The notes under the pieces: generated by a model
Seen by the model: the letters and a program-made list of their open reading frames with translations, nothing else
The model's database searches: none
What the model was told of the DNA's origin: nothing
DNA from: an uncultured Selenomonas sp.
GTDB taxonomy: Bacteria; Bacillota; Negativicutes; Selenomonadales; Selenomonadaceae
Length of the DNA: 32,027 nucleotides
NCBI GenBank assembly: GCA_947097535.1
Contig: CAMURM010000001.1
Span: 1-32,027, forward strand
Reading direction: 5' to 3'
Shown: positions 23,223 through 30,851 of the stretch, piece by piece
Position numbering within the stretch: position 1 is the first letter of the stretch
How the letters are laid out: every line of letters starts with the position of its first letter
Position numbers and translations under genes: made by a program

Positions 23223-24014
23223 TTAAATCTTGCCTTCTTTGCGGAGCTTTTCATACTCCGCCTGCGTCATCTTCTGAAAATCGACCTTGCCGCCCGCGCT
23301 GCCGCCCGAGCCTGCGCCTGCGTTCTGGTTGTTCGCCAAAAGGCGCGGATGCTTCTCAAAGAACATCTTGACGCCTTCTTCGACGGTGACTTCCGTGCCG
23401 TCGTCGGTCGGAAATACGGGCGTTTCGTCGTCCAAGATTTTCACCTTGTCGCGGAAGATCGGCACGAGCGCTTCATATTCTAAAGCGCCGCTCTTCTTGA
23501 GCGCACGTTCGACTTCTGCATCGCGAATGATCGTGTGGATGCGGGCAAGACGCTCGTCGGCGATCTTCTTCTGCTCGTCCCGCTCCTTTTCCAGAGCCGT
23601 CCTACCGCGCGTGAGATCGTTGATCTGGCTCTGGAGCTTCGCCGTATCTACGCCGCCGTTCTTCGACTTCTGCGCTTCTTTCAAGGCTTCGAGCGCGGCG
23701 TCGAGGTCTTCCGTATCGACGGGAATCCCGTTGAAGTCCAGGAGTTTGTTGAACTTCTGCACGGCTGTATCTCGCTCTGCGGTTAGCGTCTTTTCGCTTC
23801 CCGTGAGCTTTGCGATTCTGGCGTTGAGCTTCGCCGCCTCGCTCTTGCCCTTCTTGTCCGAGGCGATGAGCTGATTCAGCCCCGCGACATACGCCGCGCC
23901 GCCCTCAAGCCCTGTCAGAGCTTCCGTGATGGCTTCGACCGTCGCAGGGGCTTCGCCGCCCTCGTCAAAGCGTTGGAGATTCAGCCGCATCGGCGTCTGT
24001 GTGATCTTTTTCAA
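23223..24014 (-). CDS. Capsid scaffold protein with LNLQRFD leader
   Basis: The 263-residue product is highly charged and helical, with a coiled coil (about 60-150; TAERDTAVQKFNKLLDFNG, LEALKEAQKSKNGG) and an acidic-basic C-terminal tail ending in DFQKMTQAEYEKLRKEGKI, as scaffolds have. Its start is a TTG at 24014 with GGAGG 8 bases upstream; a later ATG at 23990 would give MRLNLQRFDEGGE. The motif (23964-23987) has Asp in place of Ala at the P1 position, unlike the coat and tail tube leaders. A terminator lies just upstream. The coat gene follows 20 bases later. Confidence 0.85.
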   Translation of the reverse strand: MKKITQTPMRLNLQRFDEGGEAPATVEAITEALTGLEGGAAYVAGLNQLIASDKKGKSEAAKLNARIAKLTGSEKTLTAERDTAVQKFNKLLDFNGIPVDTEDLDAALEALKEAQKSKNGGVDTAKLQSQINDLTRGRTALEKERDEQKKIADERLARIHTIIRDAEVERALKKSGALEYEALVPIFRDKVKILDDETPVFPTDDGTEVTVEEGVKMFFEKHPRLLANNQNAGAGSGGSAGGKVDFQKMTQAEYEKLRKEGKI

Positions 24015-24040
24015 ATGTCATTCCTCCCTCAAGTGAGCAT

Positions 24041-24066
24041 AAAAAATGGCCGCCAGCGGCGACCTC
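24041..24066 (-). terminator. Rho-independent terminator before scaffold gene
   Basis: A stem of 7 pairs (ggccgcc at 24048-24054 with ggcgacc at 24058-24064, one G-U) has a 3-base loop and six T on the minus strand (24046-24041). It lies between the 90-residue gene and the scaffold, so scaffold and coat expression may depend on read-through or on a separate promoter. Confidence 0.7.
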
Positions 24067-24097
24067 GGACAATCTCTTGCTCGATTCATGGCTTTAC

Positions 24098-24370
24098 CTA
24101 CGCTTTCTCATAAGTTTTCTCGAAGATATCCGGCTTGCAGGGATATATCTCCCCATTTACACCTTGCATGATGTAGTCGCCCACACTCGCATGATGCGTG
24201 CCTTCCGGCGTCTTGATGTACAAATCGCCGCTCTCTTGAAAGAACAAGATTCCATCGATAAAGGCTTTGATTGCCCAATCGGGAACATAATAGGTCCCGT
24301 CTTGATTCATCAAATCGCCGTCAAACGGGAACGCTTCAATGACCACGGGCTTTTTCCTGTACTTTGCCAT
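24098..24370 (-). CDS. Conserved small phage protein with GDYI motif
   Basis: The 90-residue product, MAKYRKKPVVIEAFPFDGDL and so on, is a small protein very common in Bacillota phages. It keeps the family core: basic start, VVIEAF, a variable middle, and GDLYIKTPEGTHHASVGDYI with GVNGEIYPCKPDIFEKTYE. Its role is not known to me. It lies between two small genes and a terminator, in a place where head-gene operons tend to pick up small extras. Confidence 0.75.
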   Translation of the reverse strand: MAKYRKKPVVIEAFPFDGDLMNQDGTYYVPDWAIKAFIDGILFFQESGDLYIKTPEGTHHASVGDYIMQGVNGEIYPCKPDIFEKTYEKA

Positions 24371-24382
24371 ACGCTCACCCCC

Positions 24383-24787
24383 CTACCGATACCGATTCCA
24401 TTGGTTGACGAAGATGCGCACGAACCGCTGTGCTTCCTTCGCCAGCATCTCCTCCGACTCGGCGATCAGCGGCTTCGTGCTCTGATACAGCATCAGCCCG
24501 CGATCCTGCCGCTTCTCCGCCGCTTCCGCGTCACTCTTTAGATACCGTTCGCGTTCCTCGTACCAAATGCCGAAGCGCTTGAGTTCGCTGTAAAGAACGG
24601 CAAGCACGCGGTCAGGCACAATCGTAAAGGCATTCGGGTCAACTTCATAGCCCGTCAAGACGCCCTCTTCTTCGTAGTCCTCTAAGGCACGCATGACGCC
24701 CGCCTCATAGAGCGGCTGTTTGACGCACTCGGGCAGCTCTACACTCGGCAAGAGCCGCAGAAGCTCCTCTCTCGATACTTGATGCAA
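24383..24787 (-). CDS. Uncharacterised phage protein in the head cluster
   Basis: The 134-residue product starts at a TTG (24787): AGGAGG lies 7 bases upstream, and the frame's GTG lies within that binding site. The sequence is helical (HQVSREELLRLLPSVELPE, LYEAGVMRALEDYEEEGVLTG, AEESEEMLAKEAQRFVRIFVN). It comes after the toxin-immunity pair and its terminator. A role in head assembly or as a small regulator is possible; I do not recognise the family. Confidence 0.65.
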   Translation of the reverse strand: MHQVSREELLRLLPSVELPECVKQPLYEAGVMRALEDYEEEGVLTGYEVDPNAFTIVPDRVLAVLYSELKRFGIWYEERERYLKSDAEAAEKRQDRGLMLYQSTKPLIAESEEMLAKEAQRFVRIFVNQWNRYR

Positions 24788-24811
24788 AGGCCTCACCTCC
24801 TAAAAGGGTAC

Positions 24812-24847
24812 AAAAAAGCACTGTGGGTATTTTTCACAGTGCTTTTT
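24812..24847 (-). terminator. Strong terminator after immunity gene
   Basis: A 13-base perfect stem (24813-24825 with 24835-24847) around a 9-base loop, flanked by A and T runs on either side, follows the stop of the immunity-like gene by 23 bases. It is bidirectional in form and closes the toxin-immunity cassette. Confidence 0.85.
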
Positions 24848-24870
24848 CCTTATTCGTTTGTGGATACGAC

Positions 24871-25071
24871 TCACGCCAGCTGCTGTTCTGGCGTCTCATC
24901 AACAATCACGCGTTCAATATCCTCGTGCTCGATAACATCTGTTTCGATAACCCCATCAGGTTTATTGATGTCAACCACGTACGCTTTTGCAGGAACAATG
25001 ACATCAGCAATATATGCCATTTCCCCTGTTTTCAACAAAACCTTGTCAAATTCTTTCACGACCATTGACAT
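24871..25071 (-). CDS. Small DUF4926-like protein, probable immunity partner of MuF toxin
   Basis: The 66-residue product (MSMVVKEFDKVLLKTGE, then AYIADVIVPAKAYVVDINKP and a closing TDVIEHEDIERVI) looks like a small SH3-like beta barrel of the DUF4926 type, a family commonly found beside DUF6883 toxin genes. Its start overlaps the 3' end of the MuF-toxin gene by 26 bases, which couples translation of the two. ATG at 25071 or 25065 fits the AAGGA site. The region is AT-rich: the 60 bases from 24961 hold 38% GC by hand count. A terminator follows. I infer immunity from position, size and family, not from a proven reaction. Confidence 0.6.
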   Translation of the reverse strand: MSMVVKEFDKVLLKTGEMAYIADVIVPAKAYVVDINKPDGVIETDVIEHEDIERVIVDETPEQQLA

Positions 25072-26629
25072 CACTTCCTTTTTTTCGTCTATCAACGTAG
25101 ACCGTTGTCATTCTGACTTCACCATTGTTTTTATCAATAATCCAGCCCGTTAAGACAGATGCCGTTTTCCCGTTGGGACCTCGTAATTCCATAGCTATTT
25201 CAAAGAGATCGCCATACCCTCTGCCTGGCTTCTTAACAGGTTTCACATCATTGATATGCTTTTGAATATTTTCTACGAGATCGTCTACATTGGACAGGTC
25301 ATACCCTAAAGCGCGTTTAAACGCCCTGGCCTTGTTAATATCTTTATCGGGATTTAAGGCATATCGCGTAAGTTTCGCCATAGGGATATTCGCATCGCCA
25401 ATACCGTTTATATGTGTCTTAATTATACTATCATTCGCAAACAGCTGCAAATCAAACTTGAAATCCCCTGCGCTCAAACGGCTTTTCGGGTTTCGAAAGC
25501 CGTCCCAGCCGCGAAGGAGCTTCTGCCAGTCGCCGCCTTTTTCGTAGGCTTCCAACCCCGCATCGCCGAAGAGCGCACGCTTCCTTTTCTCGTCGAGCGA
25601 ATCGATGTACCGCCTTGCGCCTTCAGGCTTGACCTTCCTGCCCTTGCGCTCCCATGAGAACACGTCCTCCAACATGCACATGCAGTGCGGATGGCGCGGG
25701 ATGCTCGGCACTTTATGCTTGGGGTAGATGCCCTTGCCATAGCCTACGTCCATATTGGCGCAGACGTCGCACTGGTCGAACGGGCAGAGATGGTGTCGGC
25801 TCGACAGTCGCCAACGGTAGCCCCAGATATCCTCGTCGCCCTCTCTTGCGGCGATGTAGCCATCGAACCACGCGCGCGCTGCTTCCGTGCGCGCAATGCG
25901 CTCGGCATGGTAGCGTGTCTTTTCCTCGACGGCTGTCCGCACAGCTCGCTCGATCGCCTGCGCCTTGAGGTCATCCGCCGTACACGCTTTGACAAGCTCG
26001 TTGTATGCCGCCTGCAAATGCGGCGAGCGAATATCTCGTGGCAGGCTCTCCATCCGAAGCGCCTGCCGCCGCAGGTCAGCCATGAGGGCATCGTCGCCTA
26101 AAGCCGCCTCTGCCGTCCGCAGGAGCTTCGCCATATCTCTTCTAAGTGTCGCCTTGCTGAGTATGCCTTTGCCACTGTTGTAGCCGTCATAGAGCTCCAT
26201 GGCGATGTCTTTGATGCTCTTGACCTGCCGCAGGGCGATGCCGAGTGCCGATACGATGTTGTTCCTTACAGGGAGCGCATGCAGGCGCTTCGAGAGCTTC
26301 ATGCCGTCGCCCGTCCATGCCGTTTCTGTGAGCTTCCGCTTGATGTTCGCTTCAGACGATGCCGCGACGAACTTCGGCAGTACGCCGTAGCCTGCGCACG
26401 CCGCGAGGAACAGCACCTGCCCGACCGCCTGCGCGTTCGCACCGAAGAAGCCGACGTCTCGAATGGCATCGTCTACGGCTCGCGTCATGGGTACGCCGTC
26501 GTTGAATTTTTGCAGCACGCGTTCGACGAGTGCATCGCCTATGGCAAGGTATTCTTTCCGATAGCCTTGCAAAATGCTGCGCACGGCTTCTCGAAATTCA
26601 CGCGCTTTGAAATCGGCGTCTTTCGGCAT
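25046..26629 (-). CDS. MuF-like head protein fused to DUF6883-like toxin domain
   Basis: The 527-residue protein begins with a helical region, then a MuF-type domain at about 245-325 with TEAARAWFDGYIAAREGDED, CPFDQCDVC and RHPHCMCMLE. MuF proteins sit inside or at the vertex of the head and can travel into the cell with the DNA. A linker ends at FDLQLFA (392-398), then a separate domain (400-515) with KLTRYALNPDKDINKARAF, LGYDLSNVDDLVENIQ, YGDLFEIAMELRGPNGKTAS and TGWIIDK, which matches my memory of DUF6883, a domain of polymorphic toxins. GC drops from about 65% (the 60 bases from 25501) to about 35% (from 25381) at the junction. The next gene looks like its immunity partner. Confidence 0.8.
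   Translation of the reverse strand: MPKDADFKAREFREAVRSILQGYRKEYLAIGDALVERVLQKFNDGVPMTRAVDDAIRDVGFFGANAQAVGQVLFLAACAGYGVLPKFVAASSEANIKRKLTETAWTGDGMKLSKRLHALPVRNNIVSALGIALRQVKSIKDIAMELYDGYNSGKGILSKATLRRDMAKLLRTAEAALGDDALMADLRRQALRMESLPRDIRSPHLQAAYNELVKACTADDLKAQAIERAVRTAVEEKTRYHAERIARTEAARAWFDGYIAAREGDEDIWGYRWRLSSRHHLCPFDQCDVCANMDVGYGKGIYPKHKVPSIPRHPHCMCMLEDVFSWERKGRKVKPEGARRYIDSLDEKRKRALFGDAGLEAYEKGGDWQKLLRGWDGFRNPKSRLSAGDFKFDLQLFANDSIIKTHINGIGDANIPMAKLTRYALNPDKDINKARAFKRALGYDLSNVDDLVENIQKHINDVKPVKKPGRGYGDLFEIAMELRGPNGKTASVLTGWIIDKNNGEVRMTTVYVDRRKKGSDVNGRERI
25436..25456 (-). other. Internal Prp-type cleavage motif at MuF-toxin junction
   Basis: Residues 392-398 of the MuF protein read FDLQLFA and form the only LxLQxFA motif in the window that is not at an N-terminus. 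Cleavage after Ala398 would release the C-terminal 129 residues. The base composition break falls within a few bases of this point. Confidence 0.6.
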
Positions 26630-26632
26630 GGC

Positions 26633-28006
26633 TTATTCCTCGCTTTTTGCTCTTTCGTCTGCCTGCGGCGTTTGCTCGATGTCCTGCATGATTTCGTCAT
26701 AGCGACGGTCGTCTACGTCGGCGAAGTAGACTTCTGCCGCTTTGCGGTTGATTTCACGCGCAACGACTTCGCCGCCGATGGCGAGCATTTTCATCTGCGC
26801 CGCTTTGTTCAGTTCGTCTTCGATGTCTGTAATGTTGAAGGTGCGCGGGTATTTGACCTTGAGATTTTTGAGGTCGATCCCCGCCCATCGTGCGAAGATG
26901 TTGAAGAGCTTGACTTCAGCAACTTCACAGTTTTCTGCCATGTCGGCAAGTTCGTCCGTCGTTTTTTCAAAGTCCCACTGTTTTGCAACGCCCGATGTTT
27001 TCGTTTCTACCCCGACGACGCTCGACAGCCCCGCTTGACGGTACATATCGTCAATGATGTCCTTGATCTCCTGCTGCAGAATCTGCACCGGCTCCAACGG
27101 CGGCGCCGTGAATGCCGGCAAGTGGTGCGCCTCTCCATCCGTGACGAGCATATTGCTCGTACCTAGCGTCAAGCCAATCTCTTTGCCATCTTCGTCTTTC
27201 TGCTTCAGCGCAGCGGCGGCGTTGCGCGTCGCGGGATAGATTAGGACGGGAAAGCATTGGTTGCGCAGTATCTCGCGCTTTTCGCTGTCACGATTGTATA
27301 CGTCGCGACTAGCACGGGCGATATGCAGCATACTCGGCACGGGAAGCGGCGTATCGGCATCCTCGTCGGTTGCCGAGAGCGTGACGATGGGCAAAATGCC
27401 AAGACCGTGTTCGCCCGTGCGCGTTTCGCTGCCTTCTCCTTCCCCTTTGCAGCTCCATGCCGTTTGTGTCCATGTCCATTCTTCTTTGTCGCCGACACCG
27501 GAAAGATCGTGCTTGCTCCGCTTCGTCGTCAGCTTGTACGAAAGGCGCACGAAACGTCCGGCACGGTCGGTCTCATAGTCCGTGACCTGCTCCGGGTAGA
27601 CCATATAGAGATACGGGAACAAACGTCTTTCGAGCGCATCCTTCCGATTCACAGCTTGCTCGTCCACCGAGAAATTGTCCACGACGATGAAGACCCGTCC
27701 GTAGAGCCTCGCCATCTTCGCCGCCGTCTTCATGAAGGCGTTCAGTGTCGTGCCGCTGCCATCGACGTCTTCGACAAACTGCTTGAGCATTTCATTGTCG
27801 TCGAAGTCGCGCACGATGGTCTTTTTGAAAATCGGATTTGTCAGCGAGTGGATAATGACTTTGACGAAATTCGAGTATCGCGCCATTTTCTTTCGCAGAA
27901 GATAATCTTCCGGATCTTCGCGGCTGTGCATGAAGAGGTAGCGTCCGTCCTCGAAGCCGCCGCCCCCTGTGTATGCGTCACGCAAGAGTTCGTAGTTGTC
28001 TGTCAT
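26633..28006 (-). CDS. Portal protein
   Basis: The 457-residue product has the pattern of portals: an N-terminal region (RYLFMHSREDPEDYLLRKKM), a middle with MKTAAKMARLYGRVFIVVDN, the YMVYPEQVTDYETDRAGRFV and ILRNQCFPVLIYPATRNAAA segments, and a helical C-terminus (ETKTSGVAKQWDFEKTTDEL). The portal forms the ring through which DNA enters and leaves. GGGGG sits 6 bases before the ATG. The order terminase, portal, MuF protein, scaffold, coat is the standard head-packaging cluster. It resembles DUF4055-type portals. Confidence 0.9.
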   Translation of the reverse strand: MTDNYELLRDAYTGGGGFEDGRYLFMHSREDPEDYLLRKKMARYSNFVKVIIHSLTNPIFKKTIVRDFDDNEMLKQFVEDVDGSGTTLNAFMKTAAKMARLYGRVFIVVDNFSVDEQAVNRKDALERRLFPYLYMVYPEQVTDYETDRAGRFVRLSYKLTTKRSKHDLSGVGDKEEWTWTQTAWSCKGEGEGSETRTGEHGLGILPIVTLSATDEDADTPLPVPSMLHIARASRDVYNRDSEKREILRNQCFPVLIYPATRNAAAALKQKDEDGKEIGLTLGTSNMLVTDGEAHHLPAFTAPPLEPVQILQQEIKDIIDDMYRQAGLSSVVGVETKTSGVAKQWDFEKTTDELADMAENCEVAEVKLFNIFARWAGIDLKNLKVKYPRTFNITDIEDELNKAAQMKMLAIGGEVVAREINRKAAEVYFADVDDRRYDEIMQDIEQTPQADERAKSEE

Positions 28007-28017
28007 GTTCTACCCCC

Positions 28018-29292
28018 TCAATACAGTTTATGCCGCCCGAAGATCGGCGGCATGGCAAGCAGCATATCGTTTTCCAGCCCATAGCGAACGGCGTCGATCG
28101 CGTGATTGTCCTTGTCGGGATACGCGGAGATGAACTGCCCGTCTTTGTTGCGCATGTATTCGTAGCCGATGAACTCGCGGTAGGCGTTTGGGCAGCGACG
28201 CTTGTCGATGTAGATGTGATGCAGCTTTTGCAACCACTTGATGCCGAAGTCGACGGAGTCGGGGCCTTTCTTGACGGAGAGCATGTTTAGCCCATAGTCT
28301 GTCATCTCGTCAATCGACTTCGGTTCCGCACTGTCCGCGCTGATCGGGCGCCCGCCTGCACGCGGCAAGATCAGCTCTGCCGCTCGCTTGTTTTTCATGC
28401 GCTGCGCATATATCTCGTCAAAGATGTATAAGTCCTCATGCTTTGCATCGTAGTGCATACCGACGTAAGCGAGCGGATCGACGGCAAAGCCAAAATCCAG
28501 CCCATGTCGCAGATGGTCAAAGGCGGCGACTTCTTCCTCGCTCATGTCCCGCTCTTCTACATTGTCAAAGACGCTGCCGCCCGTGCCTGTGACCTCGCCG
28601 AGGTATTCGTGACGGTAGAGCACTTCGCTCTTTTCCCGCAGGCGCTCCGCTTCAAGGATGAACTGCTCTCCGAGCCAACGGCGCGGCACATCAAGATACG
28701 TCGATTGATGTACCACGCGATCGGCACGGTCGAAGCGCGCCTCTTCGTTGACCCAGTTATTGCGGCTCTTCGGCGGGTTGAACGAGCAAAATACCCAGTA
28801 GCGGTCACCGCCGCGCAAGAGCGACTGCAAGAGGCTTCGTACTTCTTCCATGCCCGTGAACTGGTCAAGTTCTTCGATCCAGACGATGCCGACATAGCCG
28901 AAGGGGAGTTTCAATGACTTGACTTTTTCTTTGGCATCTACGCCGAGAAAGAGGATTTTCTGCCCCGTGCTTTTGCAGGTAAAGGAGAGCGGACTGATTC
29001 GCCCGTCGAACGCATCCGACAAGCCCAGTGCATGAATCGCCCACTCGACTTGGTTGTATACGCTGTTTCGGAGCGTGTTACCGACCTTGCGCAGCACGAC
29101 TGCATGACAGTCGGGATTTTGCAGGATGCCGAGCGGAACATTGAGCGATGCAAAGCTCGATTTCGTCGATCCACGCCCTCCTGAGAGCCAGTAATGCGTA
29201 TACTTGTGCCGCTGCACGTCAAAAAAGATGCCGTCAAAGCTCGGCGCGATCAAGCTCGCGATATTCACGACCCGTTCTTCTTCACGTTTCAT
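28018..29292 (-). CDS. terL: Terminase large subunit
   Basis: The packaging motor ATPase and nuclease. In the 424-residue form from the ATG at 29292 (GAGG 8 bases upstream) the Walker A motif is GGRGSTKS (38-45), Walker B VGIVWIEELDQF (134-145), and the coupling motif lies near SFNPP (169-173). The nuclease acidic residues are Asp266 (DFGFAVDP), Asp320 (ADSAEPKS) and the KDNHAIDA site at 394-401. This is the Terminase_3 type. It overlaps the small subunit stop by 11 bases, and the portal follows 11 bases later. No residue seems to be missing. Confidence 0.95.
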   Translation of the reverse strand: MKREEERVVNIASLIAPSFDGIFFDVQRHKYTHYWLSGGRGSTKSSFASLNVPLGILQNPDCHAVVLRKVGNTLRNSVYNQVEWAIHALGLSDAFDGRISPLSFTCKSTGQKILFLGVDAKEKVKSLKLPFGYVGIVWIEELDQFTGMEEVRSLLQSLLRGGDRYWVFCSFNPPKSRNNWVNEEARFDRADRVVHQSTYLDVPRRWLGEQFILEAERLREKSEVLYRHEYLGEVTGTGGSVFDNVEERDMSEEEVAAFDHLRHGLDFGFAVDPLAYVGMHYDAKHEDLYIFDEIYAQRMKNKRAAELILPRAGGRPISADSAEPKSIDEMTDYGLNMLSVKKGPDSVDFGIKWLQKLHHIYIDKRRCPNAYREFIGYEYMRNKDGQFISAYPDKDNHAIDAVRYGLENDMLLAMPPIFGRHKLY

Positions 29293-29821
29293 CTTCCGCA
29301 CCTCGCTCGAAAACAAACCGCATCGGTGCGGCACCGCCGCCCTTATCCTCTTTCAACGCTTGCTCCTTGAGCTTCAGTTCACGCTCGTCTTCTGCTGCTT
29401 GTAGGCGCGCCTGCCGCTCGATCTCAATCCCTTGGACAAGGTAATCGAGGATATTGCGTGCCGTAAGGCTTTGATCGTCCAACCGCAGTAGGGCGGTCAT
29501 TGCCTTCTTTTGCAGCGCCTGCGCCATCGTCATGTGGTCTTTCAGCATTTTACGGATCGCCGCGCGCGTCTCCTCCATGCTGATGCGCTGCAATTCGTTA
29601 TCGTACGCCCTTGCCCGCTCCACCCAGCCCCACATCCGGCTCCATCGCTCTATTAATTTCAGCGATTTTCCCAACTTTTCCGCTACACTTGCCAGACGCC
29701 GCTTCTTCTTGTCACCTGGCTCATGTCCCATATTGCGATAGAGCAAAAACGCCTCATATGCGACTGAGGATTCACCCGCCAGGCGCTCCCATAGTTCCTC
29801 GCCCGATGTCTTCTTGCTCAT
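29282..29821 (-). CDS. terS: Terminase small subunit
   Basis: The 179-residue product should recognise the packaging site. It has a helix-turn-helix at about 44-72 (ASVAEKLGKSLKLIERWSRM, ending in WGWVERARAYD) and a helical oligomerisation region (MLKDHMTMAQALQKKAMTAL, ending in LRLDDQ), then a charged tail (ERELKLKEQALKEDKGG). The place directly before the large subunit is decisive. The methyltransferase gene ends only 4 bases upstream, so these genes form one transcript. Confidence 0.88.
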   Translation of the reverse strand: MSKKTSGEELWERLAGESSVAYEAFLLYRNMGHEPGDKKKRRLASVAEKLGKSLKLIERWSRMWGWVERARAYDNELQRISMEETRAAIRKMLKDHMTMAQALQKKAMTALLRLDDQSLTARNILDYLVQGIEIERQARLQAAEDERELKLKEQALKEDKGGGAAPMRFVFERGAEDET

Positions 29822-29825
29822 GCAT

Positions 29826-30851
29826 CTACATACCCTCCCCTATCGATCGCGCGACATCCTCAAACGTGTGTGTAACGCCGTCGCGCTCCACAGTGACAGC
29901 CGCTGCCCCGTTTGCCTCGACGTACCGCTTGATGATTGCGTCAACGTACTGCGGATCCAGTTCCGCTGTGTAGCAGACGCGCCCCGTCATCTCCGCTGCC
30001 ATCAGCGTAGATCCGCTGCCACCAAAAAAATCAACGACGATGTCGCCTACATCCGTACTATTCATAATCGCCCTAAACGGCAAGCCTACAGGCTTTTGCG
30101 TCGGATGTACAGTCTTGCTCTCCCGCGAGACTTCCCAGACGGTATTCTCGCGAGACTCTCGATACAGGCAAATGCTTCGCCCATCACCCAAGCGGATGTA
30201 GCGCACCTTCTTGCCCTTTGGCTCCTTTGCTGAGAGATACAGTTTGTTCCCCTCGCCATCGGTCAGCACGACACCGCCCGAAAGCGTTGTTGCCATGCCG
30301 TCGCTGCCGCGCAGGACTACATTCCAAACCGTTCGTTGCGAGCGGTTCCCGCACCATTTTGCTTGATGTCCGGCTTTCTCGGCGTAAAAACACGGCTCGT
30401 GCGCCCACTGATAATCCGCATGCCCGAGGACGATCGCCTCCTTGTTCCAGATGATGTACTGTTTTTCCATCAATCCCGCCGCAATCATGGCATCCTCAAA
30501 ATCGCGGCGCGTGCTCGATGCATGCCAAATGTAAAATGCGGCATCATCGACCGTGACGCGCACATAGTTTCTAAATGCAGGGACGAGCAGCTCGGACAGC
30601 AGGTCATCATGCGTCTTGTCGTCGTTGCGGATCATACCAAACCTGCCGCTTTGCGTCTTGTAGCTGACACCATACGGCGGGTCTGTGTGCACGAGCTGCG
30701 CCTTGCGCCCGTCCATCAGACGGTCAATCGTCTCGGCGTCTGTTGCACTGCCGCAGATAAGGCGGTGATTGCCCAAGTGCCACAAGTCGCCGAGGCGCGA
30801 AAATGGCTTATAATCGTCCCCCCCCCGCGAGACATACGTCCGCTTTATCAT
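29826..30851 (-). CDS. DNA methyltransferase (beta-type), C-terminal half of a split ParB-MTase
   Basis: The product is a DNA adenine-N6 or cytosine-N4 methyltransferase. Motif IV DPPY lies at about 57-60 and motif I FFGGSGST near 275, an order typical of the beta group. The ATG at 30851 has no ribosome binding site, and the family's usual N-terminal ParB-like part is encoded in another frame directly upstream; the two join at a run of nine G. I take the two as one gene, in-frame with eight G. The gene probably modifies phage DNA against host restriction. Confidence 0.8.
   Translation of the reverse strand: MIKRTYVSRGGDDYKPFSRLGDLWHLGNHRLICGSATDAETIDRLMDGRKAQLVHTDPPYGVSYKTQSGRFGMIRNDDKTHDDLLSELLVPAFRNYVRVTVDDAAFYIWHASSTRRDFEDAMIAAGLMEKQYIIWNKEAIVLGHADYQWAHEPCFYAEKAGHQAKWCGNRSQRTVWNVVLRGSDGMATTLSGGVVLTDGEGNKLYLSAKEPKGKKVRYIRLGDGRSICLYRESRENTVWEVSRESKTVHPTQKPVGLPFRAIMNSTDVGDIVVDFFGGSGSTLMAAEMTGRVCYTAELDPQYVDAIIKRYVEANGAAAVTVERDGVTHTFEDVARSIGEGM

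Noticed and set aside
22021..23226. Plus-strand open frame of 401 codons opposite the coat gene
   Set aside because: The minus-strand coat protein is clearly recognisable; the plus product is low-complexity Arg/Asp/His-rich.
22045..24014. LNLQRFA leaders as export signal peptides
   Set aside because: They lack a hydrophobic core and occur on virion proteins that assemble in the cytoplasm; the Prp motif explains them better.
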